This document shows positions 37,297 to 48,775 of a DNA stretch of 64,000 nucleotides, piece by piece. Under the pieces are notes generated by a model. The model was not told the DNA's origin. It worked only from the letters and a program-made list of their open reading frames with translations, and searched no databases. Every line of letters starts with the position of its first letter. Position 1 is the stretch's first letter. The DNA is from Protula sp. h YS-2021. Lineage: Eukaryota > Annelida > Polychaeta > Sabellida > Serpulidae. The stretch spans positions 45,837,257-45,901,256 of the forward strand of contig OX457031.1 of the NCBI GenBank assembly GCA_949752745.1, given 5' to 3'. The position numbers and the translations under genes were made by a program.

Positions 37297-38690
37297 TTAG
37301 TACTGGTCTTTGCTCCCCAGTCTTGGGCGGAGACGACTCGTAGCAGCCTTTAGGTATTTCCTCTTCACGTCATTTATGTGGGGAATAACATTTAGCTTAG
37401 AGTCCAAGGAATTTGTTTTCCTGTACCACAGGTATCTGAGTGTTTGATAAGTATAAATAGGATCGTCGTGTGGCTTTCGCTTGTTGCAAAAGTGCATGCA
37501 AACTGTTTTGGTTTGCGAAAACTTGAAACCATTTTGGTAAGCCCATTTTTGGAGAGAGTTTATATTTTGCTGGAGGCGACGCTCAATAAGATTCATATTC
37601 TTACCCCTGGCAGACAGAGCAAAAACGTCTACAACGAGTGAGCTGTCTATTCCCTGTTTAGTTGCGCCTTTGATACTATTGATTTTGATTAGAAACAAGA
37701 GAATTGATAGAATACAGCCTTGAGGATAGCCCTCTTCTCGCTCAAAATAGTACGAGAAAATAGAACCGAGACGGATTTTAAACCGCCTGTCATTTAAAAA
37801 CGCTTTAATGAATTCAGGAAGACGACCTCGCACGCCACGGTTGTCGAGGTCTTGCAAACGCCGTATTTCCAAGCCGTCTTAGGCTTTTTCTAAATCGATA
37901 AAACAGTGACGACCTATTCTTTATTGATAAAACTTCTTATAAATGATTTGAGTCTAACCAGGTGATCTAAGGTACTTCTTTCTTTTCTGAAGCCACTTTG
38001 AATGTCAGTAAGCAGATGATTATTCTCTAAATACCAAATTAGTCTTGCAGCTATCATTCGCTCTAGTGTTTTGCGCAATGAACTTGTCAGAGATATTGAA
38101 AGGTAATTTTGGGGATTAGTAGGATCCGTATTCGGTTTAGGAATTGGTATGATGGTGTCTTCTTTCCATATTTCAGGCAAGTTTCTTGCAGTCCAAACTT
38201 GGTTGGGTAATTCTAGGAGGACTTCAAGGGTTTCCTCAGGTAGGTGTTTTAGAACCTGGTAGTGCAGGTCGTCTGGTCCGGCAGCTGAGTCATGTGAGTT
38301 TTGTATGGCGTCTTTCAACTCTGCCAGGGTAAAGATGCTGTTATACTGTTCCAAATTATTTCAGGTGAAGTCCATTGATATTTGTTCTTGGGCTTCTTTT
38401 ATTTAACGAAACGCTTCTGAGTAATTGTCCAATTAAGAGTTGAATTAAAAGGTTCTGCCAAAGGTATTTGCTATTTCATCGGATTTTGTGATAGTTTAGT
38501 TGTTTGTGGTGAGGGGGTTTATAGGTTTCGAGATGTTTTTGCCAGATATTTTCCGAATTATCTCCCATACTTTTTGGTTGAAATGTTTCTGTTTAATTTG
38601 GAGATATATTCCTCCCAGGTTTGCTTTTTGCTTGCTTTGATGGTTCTGCGTGCTGTGGCCGTTTGTATTCAAGTTTGGTAGTATTGTCCG
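37297..38690 (-). pseudogene. LINE reverse transcriptase, frameshifted
   Basis: Frames at 38,354-37,914 and 37,872-37,297 carry RT motifs in order: AAGPDDLHYQVLKHLPEETL, TIIPIPKPNTDPTNPQNYLS, IQSGFRKERSTLDHLVRLKS, then EGYPQGCILSILLF, and KWAYQNGFKFSQTKTVCMHF. The catalytic 'YxDD' position reads VVDVFALS rather than a YADD-type box, so the enzyme is dead. A thumb and linker follow. Upstream coding continues to 38,690. Confidence 0.8.
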
Positions 38691-38695
38691 GGCTG

Positions 38696-39589
38696 ATATA
38701 AAATTTGACTACGTCTCGAGGAGTACGTCTATCCCCAGTGGTCGATATGGTGTGTGTAAGGCTGTTGCGTGTTGACTACGCGAAATTTAAAAGTGGAAGG
38801 ATAGGTAGACGTAGTGTCTAACATTTAAACGAATCAATCCATTAACCAATAGGCGCGTGAGAGCGCCGTAGGTACGCTAAGTACAGTGCCGATTTTGAAA
38901 AATCTGGCATTTTGTCAATTTAAGTCCCATCCGGAAAATTCTTGGTCACTGCACTGCGAAAGATCCCAAGGAACCCGTGTGTAGAATTTGAAAAGAATCC
39001 ATCTATCAATGAGGCTAAGGCATCTAGGTGCGTGAGACTGCCCTATATACGTCCAGTGCCGATTTTCAAAAGTCCGCCATTTTGTCAATTGTTTTCCGAT
39101 CCGAAACATTCTTGTCGCTCCACTGCGGAAGGGTCCAGAGAAGTCACGTACAAAATCTGAAACGAATCCATCTATCAATTAGGCATGTAGGCGCGTGAGA
39201 CTGCCGTATATACGCTAAGCCCAGTGCCAATTTTCAGAAGTCCGCCATTTTGTCAATTTTTTTTCGGAAAATTCTTGATCACTGCACTGCGAAAGGCTCC
39301 AGAGGAGCGGAGTACTAAACTTGAAACGAATCCATCTATTAATGTGGCCTGTGGGCGCGCGAGACTGCCGCATGTACGCTCAATCCAGTGTCGATTTTCA
39401 AAAGTCCGATGCAGAAAATTCTTCATCACTGCACCGTGGAAGGGTCTAGAAAAGCCGTGTACAAAATTTGAAACGAATCCATCTATTAATGTGGCCTGTA
39501 GGCGCGTGAGACTGAAGCGTGCGACGGACAGACAGACGGACAGACAGATCGAAAAGTTCAAAACTATATCCCTCCGTTCCATGGAGGAT
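38696..39589 (+). mobile_element. pearl/CvA-like element (copy h) inserted in the LINE
   Basis: Begins TTGACTACGTCTCGAGGAGT and ends TCCGTTCCATGGAGGATAA, like copy f (24.4 kb). Four ~170-bp cores and a GACGGACAGACAGACGGACA microsatellite. The LINE reading frame resumes on either side, so it is younger than the LINE. Confidence 0.75.
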
Positions 39590-40434
39590 AATTGGCGAAG
39601 AGCTGTTTTCCGCATAGCTATTGCTTTGTTGCAGTCGTCGTTAAATCAAGGTTTCTATGGCTTTTTAGGGTTTCCGGAGGTTTTAGGTATGGTTTTTTTC
39701 ATGATTGCCTGGATTAGACAGAGTTGGCATGGTCAAATCTCAGGTGGATTTACCCGGATTCATCCGTCCCGGTCAATTCTCCAAAAGTGGCTTTTTCTGG
39801 TCAATTGTGGTCAGCTCTTACAAGAGACATAAAAACAGTTCAAATACTCAGAAAACTTATATTTCACCTTTTGAAATTATCCTTAAAATAATTAAAATTC
39901 TCTTTGAAATATATGTATTAAATAAAATATAATATTTTTATAGTAGTAATATGATATGATGGTTATATAATAATTATAATTATTCAGCTTTAATTCCTAA
40001 ATATTTTATTCAAAATTACAGACTACTCAGCTTTCGTGTGATAATAAGCTTTTCTTATTACAAAAATAAGAACTGGGCTGCCTTTATATATTGAGTTGAC
40101 GTGCTCCGGAGACAACTAGAACAATAGCATAGTCATTAATATGACGCTTGGCGGGGGGGGGGGGGGGCAGAGAAAACACATGTTTATATAAAACATGTTG
40201 CGCGATGTCTTAAGCCGACATACTCCAGACAAATAGCGATTAAAATGCAATTGAGTGACACAGCAGAGCACAAGTATCTGTAACAAGCTATTATTTAAAA
40301 TAAGAATATGTCAAGCAAATAAGAAACATTAATTTTTTTAGCGCAATCGGTTGTTGCTGCGTTATGATAAATTGTTTAAACGTAATACCTTGAGTGAAAG
40401 TGATGTGTAAGAATTGCCTACTTCATTTTGTAGT

Positions 40435-40612
40435 CGTATATGCACGAAATATACGACATTTCAATGTTCGGTCGTATATGCACGGAATATACGACTTTTC
40501 AAATTACCGTCGTATATACACGAAATATACAACTTTCAATGTTCAGCAGTACATATACATGGAGTACACGCCTTTCTAATTGCGGTCATATATACACGGA
40601 ATATACAACTTT
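40435..40612. repeat. left hairpin array (five ~37-bp units)
   Basis: Units such as TCGTATATGCACGGAATATA followed by CGAC are imperfect palindromes separated by 'TTTCAA(A/T)(T/G)T' spacers. Confidence 0.8.
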
Positions 40613-41756
40613 TCAAATTTATAACATCACTTTTTTAATTTGAGGAAGTGAATATACAAATAAGACAGGTTATACGACTTATAATCTTTAAAAATATGAA
40701 GAAATCAATTTTTCTAAACTTTATTAGCACACAAGGTCAAATTGATAGGTACAATATTATATACTATACGGTTTATCGTGTTTGTGGTATGTAAAATGAT
40801 TTTAAGTGTAATTTTTAAAAATTATTGCACAAACACTGGAGTAAATAATTCTACACTTCAATGACCTTGATATTGCACAAGTAAGTGACTAATACGTTCT
40901 GGACTTTTTTTCGCACTGGTGTCAACATAAACAACCCTAGCAACACAGTCGTAACCCTCCACGACCCGAACCAGTTCACTTCGTTACCAAAACTTTTACC
41001 ACTAAACACTACTTTGAAATATATAAAACTTAAACAATTATTTTAATACCAACTTTCTGATATTTCACCAATAACTACATTTAAAACGCTAAAAATTAGC
41101 CATTTCCCCCTATTTTTGTGAAAAAATTCCTACGCATCTGCCAAGGCAACATGTAAACAACTGCCATTTTCAAATGCGAACATTAAATATGCATTTGATT
41201 TTTAAAGGTTTTGGGACGTTATTCAAACCTCCCGCAGATGAAAACGACAATATTATTAAATTTAGTAACTATCTTCGTACTATAAAAAGGTAATTTGGTA
41301 CATTAAACGAGAAATTAAGATAAACATTAGAACCTCAGCTGGTCACGAATCCCAGCTATCACGAATTATCACCCATAGGTTTAACTTAAAATTTCCCCCT
41401 TAAAACGGACTTAATTTCTAAAATAAATGTCGTGTAATATTTTCCAATACCCATTTTAGTTATTCCTGGCATATGAAATACAAAAAACGTATTTAAAAAT
41501 CCTAAAATGGAATTTAAAATAGTTTATAACTACTTCTGGTTTTCACAGACCCGCCAAAACACACGTTTAAACAGCCGTTTAATCATAAAAATGCTGTTTA
41601 TATGCCTAAAACTTTAATAAATACCAAAACTACAACGCATGATGCGCCTGAATTATAAACAAAATCATTTTTTTTAAATAGTTTTCTACGAGTTTCATGA
41701 GTTTTGAACATAGCTTTTCCAGTCAAAATAGCAAAATTTTAACGTTCGAGTAAAAG

Positions 41757-41829
41757 TCCCGTGATGGGACTCGAACCCCAGACCAAACGATTTGAAGTCC
41801 CATGCTCTATCAACCGCGCCACTGGGCCA
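41757..41829 (-). tRNA. tRNA-like sequence (pseudogene or SINE head)
   Basis: The minus strand has an A-box TGGCGCGGTTGATAGAGC and a perfect-consensus B-box GGTTCGAGTCC at proper spacing. The putative anticodon stem (TGGGA/TCGTT) and the acceptor stem do not pair, so it is not expected to be a functional tRNA. It lies inside the inner TIR element near its right arm. Confidence 0.45.
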
Positions 41830-41947
41830 GTGGTACGACTGAGATCTGTCATTGTAATACACGTAAAAAAATCAATATTTCAGTCCTGGGCGAATTTCAC
41901 ATTATATTGCGTCCTTACCACCGCATATACAACCGCAATTTGGAAAG

Positions 41948-42160
41948 TCGTATATTCCGTGTATATACGACTGAACAGTGAAAGTCGTATATTCCTTGTA
42001 TATACGACTGAACATTAAAGTCGTATATTCCGTGTATATACGACCGAACATTGAGAGTTGTATATTCCATGTATATACGACCGAACATTATCAAGTTGTT
42101 AAGTCGTATATTCTGTGTATATACTACCGAAAATTGAAAATCGTATATTCCGTGTATATA
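41948..42160. repeat. right hairpin array (six ~37-bp units)
   Basis: Units TCGTATATTCCGTGTATATA then CGAC, separated by 'TGAACA(G/T)TGAAAG'-type spacers; inverted with respect to the left array. Confidence 0.8.
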
Positions 42161-42599
42161 AGACCACTAAATAAAGTAGAAAAATTTTACACATCACTTT
42201 CACTTACGGTTTTACGTTTATATAATTTACTATAGCGTCAATTACTAAATATCCAATATCCAATTGCTCTGAAAAAAAACAGGGTTTCTTATTTGCTTGA
42301 CATATTCTTATTTTAAATAACAGCTTGTTCTGTGTTGTTTAAACAAAATCGATTCTGCTGACTACGGCTGTAAATAATTACTCGTTATAGTTCATGACCT
42401 ATCATCTTCATTTGTCTTCAATACCTAAAGGCTTTCCGTTTACTGATATGGACTACTTGTTTGCATGTCAACTTGGGAACGTTTGAAGGCCTGACAATTG
42501 ACCAGAAAAGGGCGGATTTGACCAGAAAAAGGCGGGTAAATCCAGAAATAACCACTGGCCTGGTCAAATCTGGAAAAGGCCGTCTTTTTCCTGGGATTA

Positions 42600-42836
42600 G
42601 AACAGTAAAGAGTAAAATCGGGTCGTCATCATGTGTAAAGTGGTTGGTTTTTATGGCCTTTTGGCATAGTTCCTGGAACACTGACCAGTTTGCTTTGTGG
42701 AATTTCCACTTTGGTATTCCTTTCTGTTGTTGTATATCTGGTGGTTTTAATAAAACAGATAAGTGGTCGCTGCCGTAGTTGTCGTCCAAGACTTCCCATT
42801 TAAAATCTAAAAACAAATCACTAGATGCCACTGAAT
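42600..42836 (-). pseudogene. LINE endonuclease C-terminus / linker fragment
   Basis: The minus strand encodes SSDLFLDFKWEVLDDNYGSD followed by HLSVLL, the terminal strand/His region (SDH) of APE-type LINE endonucleases. Then a linker PKWKFHKANWSVFQELCQKA leads to the next insertion near 42,595. The upstream part (HLHPGTGSKTSVDHTM) lies at 43,897-43,990 beyond the hAT-like insertion. Confidence 0.7.
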
Positions 42837-43896
42837 CAGGGTTTTACCTCAACTTCAATTCTTTGCGTCCCAGGGACACCACGCTTTCATATTTTTGCGT
42901 CCCCCATGATTTTTTTTGCGTTTCCGAATTTGCACGCTGATTTGTTTATGTCCCCTTATTTGAATAAGCACAAAGGGTGTGTGTTTGGAGTGGGGGGGGG
43001 GGGAGTAAAGGGTGACGCGTACAGTTGCAGTTCACACTATCTTTTATTACCAAACCAAGAAAATTCTAAAAGCAATGAATTCTCATCTAACCAGGCCTTC
43101 TTTTTCGTATTGGTAAACCATCTGGCGGAATCGAGAAAATCAAACTGTTCTATGACTGGTCCTTACAGTTTAATGAACATTAAACAGTTCAACCGCTCAG
43201 GGTTTAGTCTGTTTGTTTTACTGCGTTTTAAACCAAACATCTTCTTTCACATGGAACAGACGAAACCGGTATAACCAGGGCCAGTTTGCACAGCAACGCA
43301 AAATCGGGAAACTGAATATGGAATCGTTAATGAGCATTTTTGCAAAAGCGGGGCTCGAAATTAGCCGGAACCTTAGTCCTGAGGCCCAATAATTTCTGGC
43401 TGGGCCCCATGATTTTCAAGACTTGGGGCTCGGCGGGCTCCACGATGTTTGTTCGGAAAGGCCTATGTTAATCGTCAATATAAAGGATTTTCATAGAAGA
43501 GGAAATAGGGGTATGGGAAGCAATCGGACTCCAAATATAAAAAAACAATAAAAAGACAAACTGAAGACTTTGTATTACCGGTATGTGCACGAATAGTTAA
43601 GAGAAATAAATTATATTTATGGGAATATCGTCATTAATCTAATGCAGAGGCCTTATCTATCCGGGCCCCAAGAAATTTGGTAAAAATGGTTAACTTCGAG
43701 CCCTGCAAAAACCTTAAAGGTCATCGTGATAGGACCGCACAAAGTGCTTAAGCTGTAGGTAGTTTTTTTCAGTAATAATCCATGTGTGAAGACAGATTTT
43801 TATGCGTCCCCTGGGACGCAAGCCCCAATTTTTTTTGCGTCCCGGGCCAATTTTTTTTGCGATATTGACGCGCAAATCCGCGTCCCGTAAACCCTG
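42837..43896. mobile_element. hAT-like MITE-type element in the LINE endonuclease
   Basis: Ends CAGGGTTTTAC (42,837) and GTAAACCCTG (43,896) are inverted; sub-terminal 'TTTTTTTTGCGTCCC' words recur in both arms. Flanks CCACTGAAT and CCATTGTAT match at 7 of 9 positions. Removing it rejoins the LINE endonuclease frame. No transposase. Confidence 0.65.
43350..43704. mobile_element. nested MITE with 'GGGCTCGAAATTA' ends
   Basis: Left GCGGGGCTCGAAATTAGCC and right TTAACTTCGAGCCCTGC are inverted; inner 'GGGCCCC' words mirror as well. The CAGGGCTCGAA(A/G)TTA terminus is common among hAT MITEs. It sits within the 42,837-43,896 element, giving three nesting levels. Confidence 0.6.
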
Positions 43897-44035
43897 CCAT
43901 TGTATGGTCGACTGAGGTTTTTGAACCAGTGCCAGGATGTAGGTGTGTAGGAGATTTATCGTTGCAAAGTGAGAGATTGTTTTTTTTTTTCATTAATTCG
44001 GCTTTTAAATATCTTTTCAATAGAATAGTAATACT

Positions 44036-45895
44036 TCATTCTGAGTGCGTACGATACTTGCCTGAAGCTGTAAGGCCGTATTGACCGACCCCGAAGGGGG
44101 AGGTTCGTACACGCCCGTAGGCTGAAAGCTACGCGTAAGGATTTTTTCTGACGTAATACCCCCCCCCCCCACTGGCCGCGGCATTATATCACTTAAATCT
44201 TTACTAATTTCAAATCAATGCACACAAAATCACCCGAAGGATGTGTGTAAAATTACCAACAATTTACCCTTTAAAATGAATATGGACTTTCAAAAAGCCT
44301 TCCTTTCTGTCATCAGAGATAATACACTTTAATTCATGTGCCTTAAACTCATGTGGTTTAAGAACTAACCTCACACGCCCGCCTCATAAACAAGTATTTT
44401 TCCCTTTCGAACGTTCCTTCTTATTTTTGTCAGTTCAACGGAAGTAACTTATTTAAACTCAAATTGCGAAATAACAACGCAACAAATACACAAATACCGT
44501 AACTATATGGCATTTGTAATTAGATGACGCTTCGTTTTCAGGCTGAGCTGTAAATATCGTCACAGTAATGACTTGTTTGTCGATTTTGAGGGCGGTTGCA
44601 GTTGATTGTGACCCACTTTCTCTTCACGGAATGTTGCAAACACACACAAAAACTAAAAATAATATGATATCATTTATTTTATTACTATGTTAAAATTATA
44701 ATATATGTGTATATGTAAGAAGTGTTTTGCATGATTACTTTGTGCTTTTCTTTAATATTCGAAATTCATACTCTAAACGCAACCCAGAGAAAAGCTTATG
44801 CTCGATAACTTTGTTTGTGTCTCAGGTGGTTTGCACTCTCTACATGGTGCCTGGGTGATTTGCAAATTCTCCTGACGATTATTAATTTGAGCTAATTCAA
44901 TCGAAACACCAAACCTTTTTCAGCAACATTTTTAGTACAAATCCGATTATTAAAAAAAGAATAACAACTTCCATCATACGAGTATACTGAATAAATTTAT
45001 GTTTATGCCCGGATCTTGCAAAATGTTTGGCGTCTCCACCCTGTACTATCGCCCATCTGTATTGCAAACATTCTTTAAAACAAATTTCTAACCACAAAGA
45101 AATCTTTTGGCAAACCAAACTTTAAGGTCTTCTTCTCGGAACTGAATATACACCGAGAGTGTAGGAAATGTTAAGAAAATGACCCGATTTACGACAGCAT
45201 GAAACTCAAGGGAAAAATCGTGCAGTTTTGAATGTGCCGTGGGTGAAGTAATTAGCATTAAGGAAATGCCGCTGTTTATTGTAGGTACGATCTCCATACA
45301 TCCAGAGAGGAGAAATTTCGGCATATACCAACAGGCGCAAGGTCGGAAATATTACCATAACCTAATGAATAAATATTGCTTCTAAAATTCAAAAAAATGC
45401 ACCATAATTTTTTTAAATATATATATTAGATATACAATAGAAAGAAATTGAAAAAATATCGTAATTTAAAAAAAAATTGCATTTTAAGTCGTTTTCTCAC
45501 CGGAGCTGCGACGCCATATTTAACTGTCCAAAAACAATATAGAAACTGGGATACAAATATTCGCTGTTATCTGCAGACAGGCGAGTCTTTGGGGAATATA
45601 AGAGTCACGATGTAATCACTACGCAAGTACTATGATTACAACAAGTATATATTAACTAAATAATGAGCGCTATTACTGGTTTATTACGTTCGCAAAAGTT
45701 GCTTATCCTCGTTGCACAAATGTGGACAAAAGACACGTACAGAAAACCTTGCAATCCATTTTGCAGGGTGTTTTCCTGTATTTTTCATAAAATAAAAGTA
45801 ATTAGTTATTACATAGATTACTATTTAATTACCGAGAGTACTGTGAAATATACCGAAAACTAAACACTTAATAATTAAGAAATGTAAACATGTCC
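44036..45895. other. unassigned AT-rich region
   Basis: No recognised gene. Minus-strand frames at 45,324-45,088 and 45,118-44,897 overlap. The second ends with a single hydrophobic segment (VVILFLIIGFVLKMLL), but I recognise no family. A 'CCCCGAAGGGGGAGG' palindrome at 44,089-44,103 and a poly-C run at 44,159-44,170 are the only distinct marks. Confidence 0.4.
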
Positions 45896-47950
45896 ACAAA
45901 TGTCGCATTTCTATTTGACGGTACCGTGCGCGCTGAAAAAAGCCCCGTAAAACACCGGAAAATTATCAAGTACCTTAAGTACCCGGAAAACTTCATTAAG
46001 TACCGCTAGTATCCGAAAAATTCCCGAGAATTTCCACTCAAGTCATGTTTAGAAAACTCAACAAATTAGGCACTCATTACGTACCTAAAATACCCATAAA
46101 AATACCGGAGAAATCATCAAGTGCCTTAAGTACCCGGAAACATTATTAAGTACCTCTAGTACCCGGAAAATACCCAGGAATTTCCACCAAAGACATGTTA
46201 ACCCGAACACAAAACACTTAAGAGTTAAGAAAGTTAACATGTCCACAAATGGCGCATTTCCATTTGACGGTACCGTACGCGCTGATAAAAGCCCGGAAAA
46301 ATTATCAAGTACCTCAAGTATCCGGAGAACATCACTAAGTACCTCTAGTATCCGAAAAATTTCCGGGAATTTCCACTCAAGACATGTTCACAAAACTCAA
46401 CAAATTAGGCACTCATTACGTACCTAAAATACCCATAAAAATCATCAAGTGCCTTAAGTACCCGGAAACATCATTAAGAACCTCTAGTATCCAAAAAATT
46501 CCCGGGAATTTCCACTCAAGACATGTTCACAAAACTCAACAAATTAAGCACTCATTACGTACCTAAAATACCCAAAAAAATACTGGAAAAATCATCAAGT
46601 GCCTTAAATACCCGGAAACATCATTAAGTACCTCTAGTACCCGGAAAATACCAGGGAATTTTTACCAAAACATGTTCACAAATGTAAATTTTATAAAAAG
46701 GTGTTCAAAAAAGTAAATTTTCTAAGCTAACAAAATGGGTACTCATTATGTACTCTAAGTACCCATAAACACCGAAAAAATCATGTAGTGCCTTAATTAT
46801 CAGGAAACATCATTAAGTACCCCTAGTACCCGGAAAAATACCAACGAATTTCCACCCAAGACATGTTCACAAATGCCAATTTTCTAAAAAGACGTTCACA
46901 AAATTAAATTTTCTAAGCTAACAAAGCTGGTACTCATTATGTATCTCAAGTACCCATAAACACCGGGAAAAGCATCAAGTGCCATAAGTACCCGGAAACA
47001 TTATTAATACCCGGGAACTTCAAACCAAGACATGTTTACAAATGCTAACAAATTAGGCACTCATTACGGACCTAAAGTACCCAGGAAAAACGCCGAAAAA
47101 ATCATCAAGTACCTTAAGTACTTCAATTACACAGGAAACTGGAAAATATCCGGGAATTTCCACACAAGACATGTTCACAAATGCTAACAAACAAATAAAA
47201 CACTCATTACGTACCTTAAGTAGCCATAAAAAATCCCGAAAAATTATCAGGTATTTTAAGTACCCGGAAAACATCATTAGGTACCTCAAGTACCCAAAAA
47301 AAATTGCCGGAAAATCGTAATTACCCAAGAATTACCACCCAAGGCATCTTCACAAATGTCTATTTTCTGAAAAGACGTTCATAAAAGTAAATTTTCTAAG
47401 CTAACAAATTGGGTACTTATGTACCTTAAGTACCCAAAACACTGGAAAAACATCAAGTGCCTTTAGTTCCCGGAAACATCATTAAGTACCTCTAGAACCC
47501 GGAGAAATGCCCATGAATTTCCACCCAAGACATGCTCAGAAATGCCAACAAATTAGGCACGCATTACGTGCCTTAAGAAAACCATAAAACACGGGAAAAA
47601 TCATCAAGTGCCTTAGTACCCGAAAAAACCCGGAGTACCTCACGTATCCGGAAAACATTATTAGGTACCTCAAGTACCCCAAAAAATCATCAAGTAGCTT
47701 AATTACCTGAAAAAGAACTCGGAAAAATCATCAAGTATCCGTGAAAACCTGGAAAAATCATCAATTATCTTAAGCAGCTGAAAAACACCGGAAAAATCAT
47801 CAAGTGCTTTAAGTACCCGAAAAGAATCCGGACAAATCATCAAGTACCTTACGTACCCGGAAAACATCATCAATTACCTTTAGTACCCGGAAAAAACCGG
47901 AAAAATCATCAAGCACCTTAAGTACCCAACAAAACCAGAAAAGGCGTTTT
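45896..47950. repeat. degenerate satellite-like array rich in GTAC
   Basis: The words 'ATCATCAAGT(A/G)CCTTAAGTACCC', 'GGAAAACATCATTAAGTACC', 'GGGAATTTCCACCCAAGACATG' and 'ACTCATTACGTACC' recur dozens of times with units of about 20-30 bp, inside larger ~110-350 bp periods (e.g. the segment at 45,900 repeats at 46,240; the one at 46,370 repeats at 46,500). No coding capacity. It abuts the Polinton remnant on its left. Confidence 0.85.
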
Positions 47951-48039
47951 GAACACGGGAAAAAGACGAGGTGTGAAAGACTTATTCGTCAAGTGGTTGG
48001 GCTGGTCAAAGAAATTTAATAGTTGGGTTAAGGAATCTG

Positions 48040-48409
48040 ATATTCAAGCACTATGAACATCCGTTAACACGTCTGGTTTCTGGACCAACAGGTACTGAAA
48101 AAAGCCTCTTTTGAAAACACTCACTGAACAAAAAGTTATTCAACCATTTCCTAAAAATATTTTATGGCTCTATGCTTCGGACCAACTTTTGTATAAAGGC
48201 ATGAAAAGAGTAAAAATCCAAGGGGTAGTCAACAAATCAGCACATTTGCCCGGCAAATGTATCCAGGGAAATCTCAGTTTCTCAATGAGGCATATCAAGA
48301 TGCTACAAGTAAACCTAATGGTGTTTCATTTATTGTTCTGAAACCAAAGACAGAAGATAAGCTACGTACAGGAAATCTACCAAATGATACACATGACGTT
48401 TATGAATAA
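48040..48409 (+). pseudogene. Polinton packaging ATPase (FtsK/HerA-type), internally deleted
   Basis: N-terminal piece: the phrase HPLTRLVSGPTGTEKS contains a good Walker A (GPTGTEKS, codons at 48,082-48,105) and then a stop. A second frame holds PFPKNILWLYASDQLLYKGM. A third holds QMYPGKSQFLNEAYQDA and VLKPKTEDKLRTGNLP near 48,256-48,400, the C-terminal block of the family. The centre with the Walker B region is missing. In the family this enzyme pumps DNA into the capsid. Dead copy. Confidence 0.75.
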
Positions 48410-48454
48410 AATAGTGTATGAAGAAGAATTATAAGAGTTTGGCATTGAACATCA

Positions 48455-48775
48455 AGATGTCTAGACGAATTCAAGCAAATCATTTCTTCATTTATTAGCA
48501 CGTAGTGGTGCTAAACGACGTAAATCCTTAATGACGCAAGCCGCAAAAGGTGAACTAGCCAGTTTGTTTGAAATATGTTTGAATATATTGCATGGGCACT
48601 TACCATTGAAGTGACATATGTATAAAAATTAAAGTGTGAACAACTAACCATTCGACAGTTAGCTGATAAGAAAATTTCCCTTAAGCATAAAAAGAAGTTG
48701 ATTAATCAAAAGGTGGATTATTGGAACAATTATAGGAATTGCACTTCCATTATTAGCTCAGTTATTATTAAAATA
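48455..48775 (+). pseudogene. conserved Polinton small basic protein, frameshifted
   Basis: Pieces FLHLLARSGAKRRKSLMTQA, then LFEICLNILHGHLPL, then QLTIRQLADKKISLKHKKKL in another frame, and a hydrophobic IIGIALPLLAQLLLK. This order (helical domain, Lys-rich segment, short hydrophobic end) is seen in an unnamed protein common to animal Polintons. Function unknown. Confidence 0.55.

Larger units (their letters stand above)
40262..42332. mobile_element. inner ~2.1-kb element with >350-bp TIRs containing hairpin arrays
   Basis: ACAAGCTATTATTTAAAATA at 40,285 and GTCAAGCAAATAAGAAAC reappear inverted at 42,285-42,330 (TATTTTAAATAACAGCTTGT). Within each arm lies an array of 'CGTATAT-6 nt-ATATACG' palindromes (five at 40,435-40,612, six at 41,948-42,160). 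The interior (40,640-41,940) is AT-rich and non-coding except for a tRNA-like sequence. Non-autonomous; superfamily unknown. Confidence 0.65.
39722..42592. mobile_element. ~2.9-kb TIR element inserted in the LINE
   Basis: The outer ~100 bp are inverted: GGATTTACCCG and TTTTTCTGGTCAATTGT at 39,746-39,812 against inverse copies at 42,490-42,560. The LINE sequence TCTAATCC(C)AGG occurs at both borders, consistent with a ~10-bp target duplication. No transposase. It encloses a second TIR element. Confidence 0.55.
35943..44035 (-). mobile_element. I/Nimb-like non-LTR retrotransposon (LINE), 5'-truncated, split by insertions
   Basis: Minus-strand LINE with endonuclease end, RT and RNase H in order. 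The 3' end has the typical 'GGGTTGCTGTTGTCGTTGAA' followed by a (CAAT)n tail at 35,943-35,960. Coding continues through interruptions at 43,896/42,837, about 42,592/39,722 and 39,589/38,696; sequence on the two sides rejoins in protein space (e.g. VDHTMA then SSDLFLDF). The 5' end near 44,035 is truncated. RNase H after RT separates it from Jockey and places it in the I group. Confidence 0.8.

Noticed and set aside
41757..41829. Functional tRNA gene
   Set aside because: A and B boxes are good, but the acceptor and anticodon stems do not pair; kept only as a tRNA-like sequence.
40435..42160. Short repeats with regular spacers that resemble a CRISPR array
   Set aside because: Units are imperfect palindromes whose spacers also repeat, the two arrays are inverted copies in transposon ends, and the DNA is eukaryotic.
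44897..45324. Overlapping minus-strand frames with a hydrophobic segment
   Set aside because: Not recognisable as a protein family; the hydrophobic stretch is expected from AT-rich sequence.
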